Origin: Ascochyta rabiei
Taxonomy: Eukaryota; Ascomycota; Dothideomycetes; Pleosporales; Didymellaceae
Reading direction: 5' to 3'
Assembly: GCF_004011695.2 (NCBI RefSeq)
Contig: NC_082408.1
Span: forward strand, 1,411,501-1,475,500
DNA length: 64,000 nucleotides
Position numbers and translations under genes: made by a program
Part shown: piece after piece, positions 46,596 to 58,901 of the stretch
Layout: every line of letters starts with the position of its first letter
Position numbering within the stretch: position 1 is the stretch's first letter
Notes under the pieces: generated by a model
What the model was told of the DNA's origin: nothing
What the model saw: the letters and a program-made list of their open reading frames with translations, nothing else
Database searches by the model: none

Positions 46596-48901
46596 TCAGA
46601 AATGATGCAACCCTCGAGGGTCGACGGCGTAGTCGGGTGGCAGGCCATGGAACCCCATGTTAGGGTCCGTCGGCGTCATTGGCATGCTTATGGGTGTGGA
46701 CGGGAAGCTCATGGGTGTCGTTGCGAACATGCCTTGTTCGTACAGATAGCCAGGGGCGCTCGCCATGGGGGACGCATACTGCGTATAGTCCATGGGAGGT
46801 GGAGGCGCATTGAACATGGTGAAAGGATTGACAAACGTTGCATCGTTCGCTGTAAAGCGAGGTGGAGCCTGGCTTGCGTAGTTACTGTTGGGCTGGTAAG
46901 TCTGTCCATCGAAGCTGCTCGGCGCTGTAGGGTAAGCTACGGGCTGGCTGTACGAGGCCATGCTGTATGGTAGCTGCATGCAACCGTGATCGGACATGCT
47001 TCGTACATCTGGCTTCATCTCTAGCTCTTCTTCTCCTAGGTGCAGTCCGTGCAACGATTGGTCAAAGGACGAATTGGGAGTGGATGCGGCGCAATGCGTC
47101 TTGCAGTCATCTTGAGATGCCGTCGGCGTGCAAGGACCTGAAGTGGACACGGCTGTGCCTACTTTCCATTCCTGATGGCAGGTGTCCTGGGCTGTGGTAG
47201 ACTGGCGAGATGGCTGAACCTCGGCCTGGCTTTGGGCAGTCAAGGGTCGAGGGAAAGGGCCAGTTCGTGGGGGTCCCGGAGCCATCGTAGTCAGCCTCAC
47301 CATAGTGTCATCAGGCTCGGTCTCGTCTCCCGAGGCTTCGCATATCGTTTCCTGCTCTGCGTTCGCATTGTTCGCGACGGCTCGACGAGGTCGCTTCGTT
47401 AGCGGTCGTCTGGTGGGCCTTGGGATGGGCTTCCATGTGTGATATTTGCCCCGGCCCGGGTCTGCATTGCCAGATCCCTCGAAGAGATTGTACTGCATGA
47501 TGTGGTCTTCGTATGTTTGCGCAACGTCGAACACACTGGGCAGAATCTGATCAAGCGCACGCTTCTTCATCTCCTCGCTGTGAGCAGCGCCCTTGGACGA
47601 AGAAAAATGGTCGGCTGATGTCGTCTGGATTGTAAACTTGGCCACGTCGCGCAGCTTACTGATCCATGCGCTTTTGCGTTTCATTTCGTCAATTTCTCGA
47701 TGGACAAGCATCATCTCTACCGCCAGCGTCGAAAGCTCTACCGAAGTGTCAGTAAGAGCAGCATTTGAAGGTGAGAAAGTACTCACCACTCTTCTTCAGA
47801 TGTGACGGCTCCTTGTAGATGACCGTCTTAGGCCACCACGGTGGGGTATCTGCTTCAGAAGGAAGCATCTCGTGGTACTTGCCCCAGTCACCGAGTCGTC
47901 TAGGTTCAAGAAGTTTGACCCAGTGTGTGACGATACCGCGCAGCGGCTTCATGGTCAGCTCGTCGAACCGACGGTAGAGAAAGTCCTTGAATGCGTCGAC
48001 GTCGCCGATGTAGAAAGTAAAAGACTCTTCGGTCACGACCTCAATGGTCTGGTTATCGTCAAGGTTGTCGTTAGTAGCATCAACCTTGCGACTTGGTGTC
48101 AGCCCCTGACCAAGGGACCGAGTCCTCTTCAAGCTCTTCGATTTCAACAAACCATGTCTGTGAGTGACAGGCTTCTTTTGCCTCCGGGGGGAGGGTTCCT
48201 TCTGAAGCGGAGCCGTGTGAGATGACTCTGGCACTACCGGTATGCACTGGGGAATCCCTGCGAGGCATGTAAGCGAGTTGTCTTGGCGATGAACAGTACT
48301 ATGGTGAGTGAATGTCTTACCTGGTACTTGGGTTGGTGCCGGTTGGAGAGGACGATTCACACCTGACGCGCGACGGCTGAAGCATGTCTGGGCGTTGGTC
48401 ATGGGTCGTGCCTTGAATAGATGTTCATGACCAGCTAAAGGCTTGTAAACAGGCTCTGTACGGCCGTCCTGGAATACCAGTGTAGCGATGGGAGTAGGGA
48501 TGGCAACATCGTCGTCATCGTCGGCCAGCTTGTCACCCCCAGCAGTACCCGATGCCATGTTCGTTGTCTGCTACTTGAGTCAGTCATCATGTTCGTGTAT
48601 ATGATAGCAAACAGCGTGTATGGCGCTAACGATCAAGGTGCTATGTAACATTTGAGCGGGCGCGGATGCTGGACCGGGGCGGCGCGCGTCTTGCGGGGAG
48701 AGCTCGGTGCCGAAGCCTGACGACATGCAAAGAAAACAGCTCACCTACCTCGGATGGGGGAGGATAATCGCAGTCTTTCGTCAGCACAAACGGGTTCTCG
48801 CCATACCCACGCATCTGCGAGCTCGGGCTTTCGTATTTGGTGTTCATGGCGGATCGTCCGTCCTTTGGCACCGGTGGCGCTGCAGCTATAGACCCCGCCA
48901 T
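46596..48901 (-). CDS. DUF2841 family protein (YDR124W-like helical bundle)
   Basis: Spliced model: 48749-48901, 48321-48570, 47787-48257, 46596-47737, giving 671 residues. Introns are 178, 63 and 49 bases, and all junction phases fit. The family signature is a helical block (about residues 220-325) containing F-Y-I-G-D-V-D-A-F-K-D-F-L-Y-R-R-F, then P-P-W-W-P-K-T-V, K-E-P-S-H-L-K-K and a following helix. Related proteins are known from yeast YDR124W and an Aspergillus subtelomeric cluster, and their biochemical role is unknown. The amino part is low complexity with an acidic D-D-D-D-D run. The carboxy third is Pro/Met/Tyr/Gln-rich and probably disordered. The 63-base intron is in frame without a stop, so retention would still give a protein. 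The first exon (M-A-G-S-I-A-A-A) is inferred; the shorter start M-A-S-G at 48558 is the alternative. Confidence 0.8.
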
Positions 48902-51900
48902 GTGCCGCTGCACCTAGACGTTGATAGCGACAGGCAACGCAGATACGAGACTCGATCGAGCAGGGTGCTTCGGTCGATCGATGCTATTCAACAATGCCAA
49001 ATGAGGGTACGTTGGATCACACAAGCTCAGGCTGTGGAGACTGGGCAATCGTTAGCAGCTGACGATTCCAAAAAGCCTGATGTCATCGGTCGGTGGAAGC
49101 TTCGTCCCATGCATGGTAACGCAAGACGTATAGGGTGCGTAGCTCAGCCACCGCTCAATCATCTGCTTGGGTCCTGGTATTGCTTACCTCAATCGACGGT
49201 GTCTGATTCGAGTGGGGATGAAAACTCGGCTTCTGAAGTGCAGTCCGCAGGGGCGAATGTGGAACTGTGAAGCGAAAGGGAGGCTATCGATAGGAAACAA
49301 CGTGCAAGAGTGTCAGGAAGTTAGAGGCTAAAGGAACCTCAACGACAGTCGCGATATCGCCGCCCCCATTCAGCAGACGCGGACAGAAACTGCCAGGAGA
49401 TGCAGGTCAATATCCGCCAAGGCAAGCTTGTACGAAAAGCGTAAATCCTACACGTGAAAAGCTTCTAGGGTTGTTTGATATCCTCGGTGCCAGCTAGATA
49501 AAACGAAGTTGCGCAAGGTTCGATGGTATTGGTTGCGTGGGTGCAAGACGTCGAGTTGATGGGATGGTACGATAGATCCGAATCTATGGACAAGGACCCG
49601 GGGTTTTTAAAGCAGGCCTCACCTCGAAATTGGAGCAGCCGCCCAGGCCGGCGGCATCAGACTTGTTCTTTGGAGCAGCCTCCCGCAATCGTCTAGGAAC
49701 CCTGAACTCGATGGGCCTACAACAAACAAGCGGCATCCTATCAAGACCCCAGCCTCGAGGCGCGCGGAAGAGGGCAACCGGCAGCCGTCGAGAAGCTTGT
49801 TCAAAACGGTCTGCAAGTGCTAGGATTGATTCTTTGATCTGCAGTCTACTCACGTTCCGCCTCCCCCGTAACTGTGTCTTTACCTTTTCGGGAGCTGGCC
49901 ACCGCGCGAAGGAGGGGCTTGGGCAAGATCGCGACGAGAAAACGAATATCGTTCTTCGCGACTAGATCGCAATCCTGTATACACGCTAATGCAGCTTGAC
50001 GATGGTTCGAGCACGACTGGAGGCATGCGTTATGGGCCGCTCCGTCCGCTGTCCTTGGCGAGGATCCAACCTGGCGCCAGGGTCGATGCGAGCGGGGAGA
50101 ATGGGCTGGTGTACGATGAGGACGGAGGAAGCTCCTGGAGCAGCCATCATCGCTCACACCGCTTTTCGAGATTAGATTGGAAAATGCGACAATCCACCCT
50201 GCAGTCCATGCGTTCAATGTGCGTTACCCAAAACACCAGCCCTCAGAGACGGATGGGAGACATGGTAAGCGGCAATCCGAACCTAGTGTCACCCTCGTTC
50301 GCAATCCCTACTGACATATCATGTCGAAAACACCATCTGCGGGTGCAACCACTTCCCCCCGTTACGCCACCGTGCGGAGCATCATAGAAAATGCCTGATT
50401 CGATTCATTGCAAAATCGCAGTAGGCAAAACAGCTCATCGAATAGTCCATCTTGGAGAACGTTGGAAGCGCTGCTCGCGACCGGAATCCTGGTCGACGGT
50501 CCAGATTCAGATTTCGACAATCGCACGGCTATCGATCGTAGACAGCACGCTCCCTCTCCTCCCCCGCCCACATGTAATTGCACGACGCAAGTCGCCCGAT
50601 TTGGACGCTCGCTTACAAGGCCACAACTCACGCGTGATGTATGAATGTGGGGGCACGCGGAGTTGCAGCGACGTTGCAACGGGAATGACTGGCAGCTGAA
50701 GGCACCATGTCGGCGATATTGTGGTGTCTTGGGGCGTGTTGGGGTGTTTGATGTGGAATTCGTTATACATGTTCATGGCCAGCGTTTTGCCAGCTTCCTT
50801 CTTCCCTACCTAACACAAGGCTTCATGGCACGTCTGTCACAATACAGTACCATGTTCCACACTTGATCCTCCGAGGAGAAGCATGCGTCTTCCAGGTAGG
50901 GATGCAGCAGCGACCCCGGTGCTGAACCTCTCGTCTCATCCTGCGGGCAAATCGTTGAGATTTCCCAATTCAGCGTCCCGCATGTTCATTTCTGTGTTCG
51001 TCGATATAGCCGCGGGGCGAGGCGAGATCGACTTGACAAGCACAGGCTGGACAAGGTGGCTTCTTGCCGGTAGCAGGCACGCACGCTTCAGCTTAGCTCT
51101 GACTAGGGTAGGCTCAGGCCCGCATCTTAGGCTACTCGGGGCTCTTGCCGGCGGTAGGCAAGCCGTGGACCATTCGCAACGGCCAAGCTGCGGAAGGTAG
51201 GTAGGCGTAGAACGGCAGGCACAGGCTGTGCAACGGCTGACGAGATGAGGATTTGCAGCGCATATGCATACGTAACTAGGGGATTGAACGGTGTGAATGG
51301 CGGTGTTGGCGGTGTTGGCAGTGTTGACGGTGTTGGCGGTGTTGGTAGTGTTGACGGTGTTGGCGGTGTTGGTAGTGTTGACGGTGTTGACGGTGCTAAG
51401 ATGCACCGAGCAGCACTGCTTTCCTACTCGAGACCTGGGCGCGATCGTGTGGCCTGGCAGTATCGACACACACAGAATCTGGACCTGTCTCTCGAAGCTC
51501 GCCTTTCGCCTGCCCGTAGCCTGCCTGTCCCTGCTATACCGATCAGAAGAGCAGCATGAAGGTCCGTGGTTCGCCCCTGCTTCCGGACCCAGCTCCGGAT
51601 CCCCCCCGTGGACTCTGGCGCTAAGCCAAGTGTGCCTGACAGAGGAATTTTACCCGCCATGGCCCACTCCTTGGTCGAACTCTGTCCCGATCGGGGTGAG
51701 GGTGTGACGGTGCGCCCTGAGCTTGTCCCATTCCTGCTCTCGAACCTTGTCGATGAACAGTTCATCACAAAAAGCAAATAGGCTTTGCGCAAGACCCACC
51801 CACGACGTCAAACAGAGCGTATTTAGCACATTACATACGCGATTGCAAACGCTGGAGCACCGAGGCAGATCGCCATAGCAGTGAGCACACAGAGGACCAA

Positions 51901-52807
51901 GACCAATGTACCGAGGCTGTCGGCCCCTTTTCAGACGCCCCGCCGCGTTGACGTTGGCAAAAGTTGAAGGTTGATGAGCGATGCTGCAGCCCGGGTTCAG
52001 AGATGCTCGATTGCGCGGAGGCAGGCTGCGAGATAAGGCAGCACTCTGCTGTCAAAGTCAGCCACGTCGTGCAACATGCGCATGCATCGCTCTTACTGAC
52101 AGCGGCCCCAGGTGCCGCTGCACAGAGAGGTGCTATGCCTCCACGGTCAGACTTGACCTCCTCAACCACCGCTTGTGCCGCTTGCACCGCTTGCACCTGA
52201 CACACTGCGAATAGGACAGCCACTGTGTAGCGAGTCGCCTGCAACCTCACGTGGCTCAAGCGAATCGCTCACGAGCCGAGCCAAGCCATGACCACATGGC
52301 GCAACGCCCACACACCACGGGCACCACCATGGCCCCGTGGGCCCATGGACTAATGGCACACGGCAATGGCCGTTCCACACGACGAGTCCACCGGGCCCAT
52401 GCCTTGGCGCCCATCTGACCCATGCTGTCCTGCGGGCAATCCCGAAGTCTGACGCCCCGTGCGCCATGGCTGGTGGGGAAGAGAGGCCGCTGGGCCACCC
52501 GAGCGGCCAAGGCGCAACGGCTCGCAGCCCCTAGCATCCTGGTGTCACAAGCCTTCTGAGAGCCTCGAGAGCCAGATCTGGTTTACTCTCTCTCTGCGTG
52601 TGGCAACGAGGCTGGGACCCCAGAAGCTTGTGCTACCGAGATGGGGAACACGTCATCGCTCAACCTCATGGCCAGTGGGCTCTACATCCCGAATTCCGGA
52701 GCTGACCTCTGTGCCTCTACCTATTCTTGCATTATTCACTTTCAACTTCGTCGCTCTTCTACATGCCAACTCCGCAACTTATCCTTGTACAGCCTGCACT
52801 CCTCCTC
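48902..52807. other. 3.9 kb gap without a supportable gene
   Basis: Open frames reach about 180 codons on both strands but overlap each other, lack domains and have repetitive or arginine/serine-rich composition typical of chance frames in GC-rich DNA. A GGTGTTGGC minisatellite lies at 51288-51394, and a small CTTGTGCCG/CTTGCACCG repeat at about 52170-52198. Non-coding transcripts or a short spliced gene cannot be excluded. Confidence 0.5.
51288..51394 (+). repeat. 9-base minisatellite (GGTGTTGRC)n
   Basis: About eleven tandem copies with alternation of GGC, GAC and AGT variants, so an 18- to 27-base higher-order period is visible. It encodes Gly-Val-rich or Val-Leu-rich chance frames. Confidence 0.9.
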
Positions 52808-55800
52808 TTACGTCTCGATGGAATGGAGCAAATTCGCTTCCTTGACGAGGTCATAAAACAATCCCTTTCTCCTCACAAGCTCCGCAGGACTGTCAAACTC
52901 GGCCACCGTGCCCTTGTCCAGCACAATGATGCGGTCGCTGTCAAGAATGGTGTTGATGCGATGCGCAATCGTGATGATGGTCTTGTTCTTGAACATGCTG
53001 GATCGGAGCGTAGTCTGCAGCATCGCGTCGGTTTCCACGTCGACTGCGGCCTGGAAGAGAATCAGTCATGGACGAGAGAGTGTTCATCGAGGAGACAAAA
53101 CCTACAGTAGCTTCGTCCAAGACAAGGATGTTGGACGGCGCAAGGAGAGCGCGCGCTAACGAGACAAGTTGGCGCTGGCCTGCGCTAAGGTTGGAGCCTC
53201 CTTCGTGAATCTGCGCATCCAGCTTGCCTTGCATGCTGGCAACATGCTCTTTGAGACGCGCATGTTCTAGTGCACTCCACAATTCCGTGTCATCGTGAAC
53301 GTGACCTGGGTCAAGATTGTCACGCACGCTACCCTCAAACAGCGCTGCATCTTGGGGGATGATAGCCAGCCGTCTGCGGAGGTCCAAAAGTCCGATCGCG
53401 CTTGTGTTCAGATTGTCGATGCTTACATGGCCCTCCGACGGCTCGATGATGCGGAACAACGCAAGGGTAAGTGAGCTCTTGCCCGCACCTGTGCGCCCGA
53501 CAACTCCAATCTTCTCATTCGGCTTGATCTGCAGGTCAATGTTCCTGAGAACCAGGTCAAGGCCTGGCCGGTACCGGGTGCTATAGTTGTTGAACGACAC
53601 AGCACCCTGCGAGGGCCAGCTAATTGGTGGTCGGTTCTTCGAGATGACGTCCGGCGCCTCGCTCGGCAAGGCGGCGTACTCGAGCACGCGTTCCACGGAG
53701 ACAATGTTGGTCTCCACTTCGACGGTCTGTCGAACAATCCAGTTGAGAGACTGGGTAATCTGAAGTGCATATGACATCGCCAGACCGACACTACCAGCCG
53801 TAAGACCGCTATGGCTAGCGACAGAGATGATGGCGAGCCCAGCTGCAGCTAAGATGATGAACGACCCCAAGAACTCTAAGCGCACAGCTAGCCATCTGTT
53901 GGCGCTAATGGATGGGTAATAGGCCCTCAGGTTGGCGTCCACTCTCCACTCATTCTCTAGCTCAAAGCGCTTCTGCTGGTTGTATGCACGGATTGTGCTC
54001 ATACCACTGAGCGACTCCTGGAAATGCGCATAAATGGGGCTGCGGCTGACGCTGTCCAGGCGCTTGAGCTCTCGCGATGTGCGCAGGTAGTACCGCTGGA
54101 TGTAGAGATACAACGCGCCAAGCGGCAGAATAAGAGCGATGAAGATGGGAGTTCCTGCAGAGATGACAACCAGGGTGAAAACAGCTACGCGGTCACGTCA
54201 GTCAAGGGTGTCGCAAACGCACGCCAAGATGGTTACATGCCTCTTGCTGAGTTGACAAACAACATATTGAACGTTCGACTGCGCACATCGTCAGAATCCT
54301 TCCGCGGAGATATCGGTAGGGGCGGACTTACGCTAGCACTTCATCAACCTTGTAGATATCGCTAGAACGGTTCAGTCAGCAACAGAACACGTTGAGAAGA
54401 GGAGGACATCAGATGCAGGATCTGCGAATAGAAGCTGCATGATCGGTGCAGCATGTGGGACTGGATCGAGACGTTAACCCAGGTTAAAACAAACGTACCT
54501 TGAGAACCGGTTGAGGATGCGTCCTGCGGGTGTTGTTTCGAAAAAACTCATTGGAGAGCGGAACATGGCAAACGCCATCCGCTCATGCAGTTTGCGACTG
54601 GCCTATGTTTCATATTAGCCTTGCGTAGCACAGCGCTGAGAGTAGACAGCGGCGCACCTCGATAGAGCAGAAGATCCAAAGAATGAGTGTCTGCACAACC
54701 ACAAGGGCAGCCGAACCGACACCAAACGCAAAGTAGACACCAATGTACTTGGCTACATGTGAATTGCCACCGACGCGCTGGTTCTCCTCAGACCATTGCT
54801 TCAGCCAGACACTCGCACCTGCATGATGTTAGCGTCTGTCTTCTCGACATGGAAAAAACGACGAGCCAATCGCGAATGACTTACCGACAGATGCTGTCTG
54901 AGCGCCGGCTAGAAGTGCTAAATAAATAGCAACTGCGACTAGGTTGCTAGTCTTTGCATACTCGGCATACACTGACCATTTAACCTTGCCCTGTTCCGAG
55001 AACTCCTTTGACTGCTTGCTCTTGAGACCATTCTCTTCGTCTGAGGTCTTGCCACGTGGACCCTTGAAACTGGCAGTGCTGGCACGGCGAAGCGTTGCGA
55101 AGCTATGTTTGCGGGCCGTGCCGTTGGTAGTTCGCAGAGGCGCAAGGTGTGATGCGCCTTCCTGAGCAGCCTCGGCTTCGTCCCGGTCTTGATCTTCGTC
55201 CGACGCCGGGCTTCCGCCGTACACTGTAGAATCTTCGTCGCTCGTGACGCTATCGGACGGTGCGCTGTCCTCGTTCTGGTCTTCGTTTTGCGATGTCTTG
55301 ATCAAGCTCGCAATCTCACCCTTCATCGCCATGAGCTGAGTGTAGCTGCCCCTCTCGAGGATCTTGCCCTCGCGGAGGAGTAGGATCATATCGGCTTCTA
55401 CTAACACAGGAATGGAGTTGGTTGCCAGGATCCTGGTCTTACCAGCCAATAGACCGTTGGGACCAAGAACGTTGTTGATCAAATGTCGTCCAACATGCTG
55501 ATCTACAGCGGACAGACAGTCGTCAAGAAGATAGACGTCTGCCCGAGCGTATACGGCACGCGCAAGCGTAAGACGTGCCTTTTGGCCGCCAGACAAGGAG
55601 ATTCCACGTTCACCGACTTCCGTCTGGTCCCCATCCGGAAGCTGGGCGAAGTCATCACGTAAAGCACAAGCAGCCACTGTCTTGTCGTAGAATTGGGGAT
55701 CCCAGCGATGGCCAAAGACAATATTCTCTCGCACAGACGCGTTCATGACCCAAGCTTGCTGTGGTACATAAGCTGACTTTCCATGAAGCACAACCTCGCC

Positions 55801-57995
55801 CTTGATCTTCCACAGATCGCCAAGGACAGCCTGCAAAAGTGAAGATTTTCCGGAACCCACGCGACCGACAATGCACGCAAGATCGCCCTTGTGAGCAGAG
55901 AAATTGATCTCTTCAAGGGCACGACGTTCGGCGTTCTTGTCCCAAGTGAAGCTTGCATCCCGGATGCGAACCGACTCGTCACCAGTTTCCTCGGCGGCAG
56001 GCTCGCGACGAACAGCATCGGCTTGAAGTTCGTCGGCAGTCAGGTAACCTGTGATACGGCTGACTGCAACGCTGGCTTCAACAATTGCTGTAATGACCAT
56101 AGGCAAGATAGCAAGTGGGAACGTGAGCAAGTTGAATAGGGTCAAAGCAGGAAAGACGATGTCGGTAGTGAGGGGACGACTCTGGGTCCAGACGAAAACG
56201 CCAAAAGTGGAGCAAGATACCAGGAATGGAGTGGTCGACCATGTGAAGGTGGAGAAGGCTTGGGTAGCACCGATCTTGCGTAACGTCTTGAGCTCTTGCT
56301 CGTTTCGGATGTGGTTCAGACGGCTGGCGAAAGCGGTGGTCCAGGCGTAAAGCTTGATAGACTTCATGTTGTTGAGAATCTCCGAAATCAGCTTGGTACG
56401 CGAGTCCTTGTTCTTCATCTGCTCCTTCTGCAGTGTCTTCATCAGACGCGCAATGACACCGTTGATAGGAATCATGATGATCATGACCGCTACGCCTGCA
56501 AAACATGCTGCACCGAGAAGCTGGTATAGAGAGAGCATACAAAGCACAATCTGGAAAGGGGCGGACCACAACTGCTGTCCGTACTGGGCTAGGTCCTGGA
56601 GACGTTGCGTGTCAACAGCCATGTAGTTGACAATGTCGCCAGTCGACTTGGTGGCTCGACCCTCGTTGGAGAGACGCGTGGACTTTGAGTAGATGGCAGC
56701 GGTCAAGCAGGATTTGATGCGCATGCCCGTCTCGAACGATCGCTGAAAGTACTGGTGGAGGCAAGCTGTCTGCGAGACGGAAACGGCGAACATGCCGAGA
56801 GCAATGGCAGCTCCTCGTACAACTGGCTGGGGATGAGCTGGCTGCCCATCATGACTCTGATACGAGGCTACGAAGCTGATCAGAAGTCTCAGTAGTTGAG
56901 GCTGGACGAAATTAAGACAGTCGCTGACAGTCTTGATACAAGCACCGCGAAAGTAGGGGCCACCAAAAGAACGAAACAGAGCCATCCAGAGGGAAGGGCT
57001 TTTCTTGCTTTCCATCTCATGAGTCCAGTTCTCGTCGAATGTCTCAGCGGTGTGCTTGGTCGAGTCGCGTTTGCGCAAGTTCCATAGATCATCCTGTGTC
57101 AGAAAATGCTTGTAGCCGCGCTTCATCATGGGCGTCATCCAGCCAAAGGTCAAGACTGAGAAGATATCAGCGTATTCGTAGGGACACTCGTCGTCGTCAC
57201 CCAACGCATCGTAGTCGCTGAGTCTCTTCTGCACCAGCCATTCAAGGGCAAACTCAATGGCCGCCAGAGCCACGCTAGCAGTGAAGACGGCGAAGTAGGC
57301 TGGGTGCTCCGTGTACAACTTCTGAGCAACCAGCGAGCGGAGCTTGACGGCGCTTGCAACGAGGAAGAGCAGCCAGTAGAAGAGGACGACTCCATTAGCA
57401 TTGCGCGAGCGCCAGTGCTCGACATACTGGATGTACGAGATAACGAACAGCGAGACGGTGGTGGCAGCGGTAGCCCAGAAGCGGAAATCGCCAGCCCAGA
57501 TGCCGGTCAGGTACTCGATCTGGAGGGCGGCTTGCACGGCCGTGGTGGCGATGAGGGCTCCGAGCGTAATCTGCGTGGCGGGCATAAAGTCAGCGAGAGT
57601 CGACGCCTATGGTTGCGCGAACACAGCAGTGCGGTGCCTACCAGCTTTGCGTAGAAATGCCAATTGCACTTCACCGGCTGCGGGGTGCACTTTCTGTACA
57701 GGTAGAACAGCGCGCCCACGCCTCCTACAATTCCCCACACGGCGACGGCCATGATCCAGACGTCGAGGAAGCAGGGCGTAAAGTCGAAGCGAATGGGGCT
57801 CATGGGGCCCCAGCCCTCGCTGTTGCCGCATAGCGGCTGACCGTTGTTCTTGGAGGCATGGAGATAACCATAACCAGGTCCAGCGTCAGAGCCAGAACCA
57901 TAACCAGAACCAGAACCAGAACCAAAACCGTAGCGGATGCCGGCGCCGTGCTCGAGCGGAGAAGAGGGCAAGAAGGGAACTTGCTGGCCCTGCAT
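52808..57995 (-). CDS. YCF1: ABCC (MRP) vacuolar transporter, YCF1 type
   Basis: Family members pump glutathione conjugates and metal-glutathione complexes into the vacuole. Eight exons: 57642-57995, 54885-57570, 54658-54818, 54499-54602, 54332-54361, 54241-54278, 53106-54184, 52808-53050; 4695 bases, 1564 residues, close to the usual 1500. The extra amino-terminal membrane block (TMD0) starts with [11 protein letters not shown] and [11 protein letters not shown]1 has G-R-V-G-S-G-K-S near residue 688, L-S-G-G-Q near 776 and L-L-D-D near 798. NBD2 has G-R-T-G-A-G-K-S near 1352, L-S-A-G-Q-R-Q near 1459, L-V-L-D-E-A-T near 1480 and A-H-R near 1516. NBD1 has Asp where the catalytic Glu would follow Walker B, as is common in ABCC proteins. 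All key motifs are intact. Two exons are tiny (30 and 38 bases), and the intron at 54185-54240 begins with GC. A Gly-Ser-rich run precedes TMD0. Confidence 0.93.
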
Positions 57996-58901
57996 TGAGT
58001 GTGTCGTGTGCGCGCTGCCGGGCTCTGTATTGCAGCGTCACGGGCAGGACAGTACAAGGCGTGCGAGAGGCAAAAGGGCGCGCGTGGTTGGGTGTAAGCT
58101 TTTCGACAGGCGGCGATTGAGAGCTCGGACGCGCCTTCCGTCATCCATTCAGTGGTCAGCCCGCGGGGGTTTGTCAGCCTCCAGCAAGGCTGTGACGCTG
58201 CTTTCAACCTTCTCTCCTCTCATGTACCAGCGACATTGCAGGTGAGCAGGTCGACAGTCTGCCACTGCCACTGCCACGTGACAGACACACCAAAAACGGC
58301 TCGCATTGCACGGTTGGCGTCCTGACGTGCACCATGTGACAAGCTTCGGACCCTTCCCAGCTTATCCGGCTCACGAACCATCGCCGCGCCATGTCTCGGT
58401 CTCGGTCACGTGCAGCAGTACCACACCTCAACACCTCCGTTCCTGTGGTTGTTGAAAGCCTGACACAACAGCATGGTTGGCATTTCAGACACGGCATTTC
58501 AGTCTCGTGATACTACCCCCCATAGGTTATGTTGAAGTCGCTCCAAAACTTCTGAGATCTCGACTCAATTAGTCTTTTGGTCTACTCTGTAGACATCACA
58601 CTGCGGAAGATAAGTCAAATGCACCGCAATGGCTGGCAGCAAGCATCGACAATGTCCAAAGGTGTATCGTTTTATTGTAGTACCGTGACGGATCGACTAT
58701 ATTTACCCTGTCGTGCCCATCGATTTTTGTCTGCTAGAAGTGCTTCTATATACAAGCGCGCGTGCTTAAATGACAAGATTATCCCAAGTACCGTACAAAT
58801 GCAACGCCGAATATGCAACGCTTTTCTAACAAGTACGCCTAAATGTGGATGCTGAGCCCAATGTGTGTTCGTGGAAACTGCAAAGACAGCCTGTTCGGTG
58901 G
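57996..58901. other. intergenic, transporter promoter side
   Basis: Upstream of the transporter start and downstream of the PH/LRR gene stop. No open frame with recognisable content, and no clear regulatory motif that I can defend. Confidence 0.55.

Noticed and set aside
49584..50880. Overlapping open frames of 65-130 codons on both strands
   Set aside because: No motif, no consistent splice pattern and opposing frames of similar length, so chance frames in GC-rich intergenic DNA are more likely.
52162..52537. Pro/Gly/Trp-rich minus-strand frames near the transporter 3' end
   Set aside because: Composition follows from local CCATGGGCC-like repeats; no start context or family resemblance.
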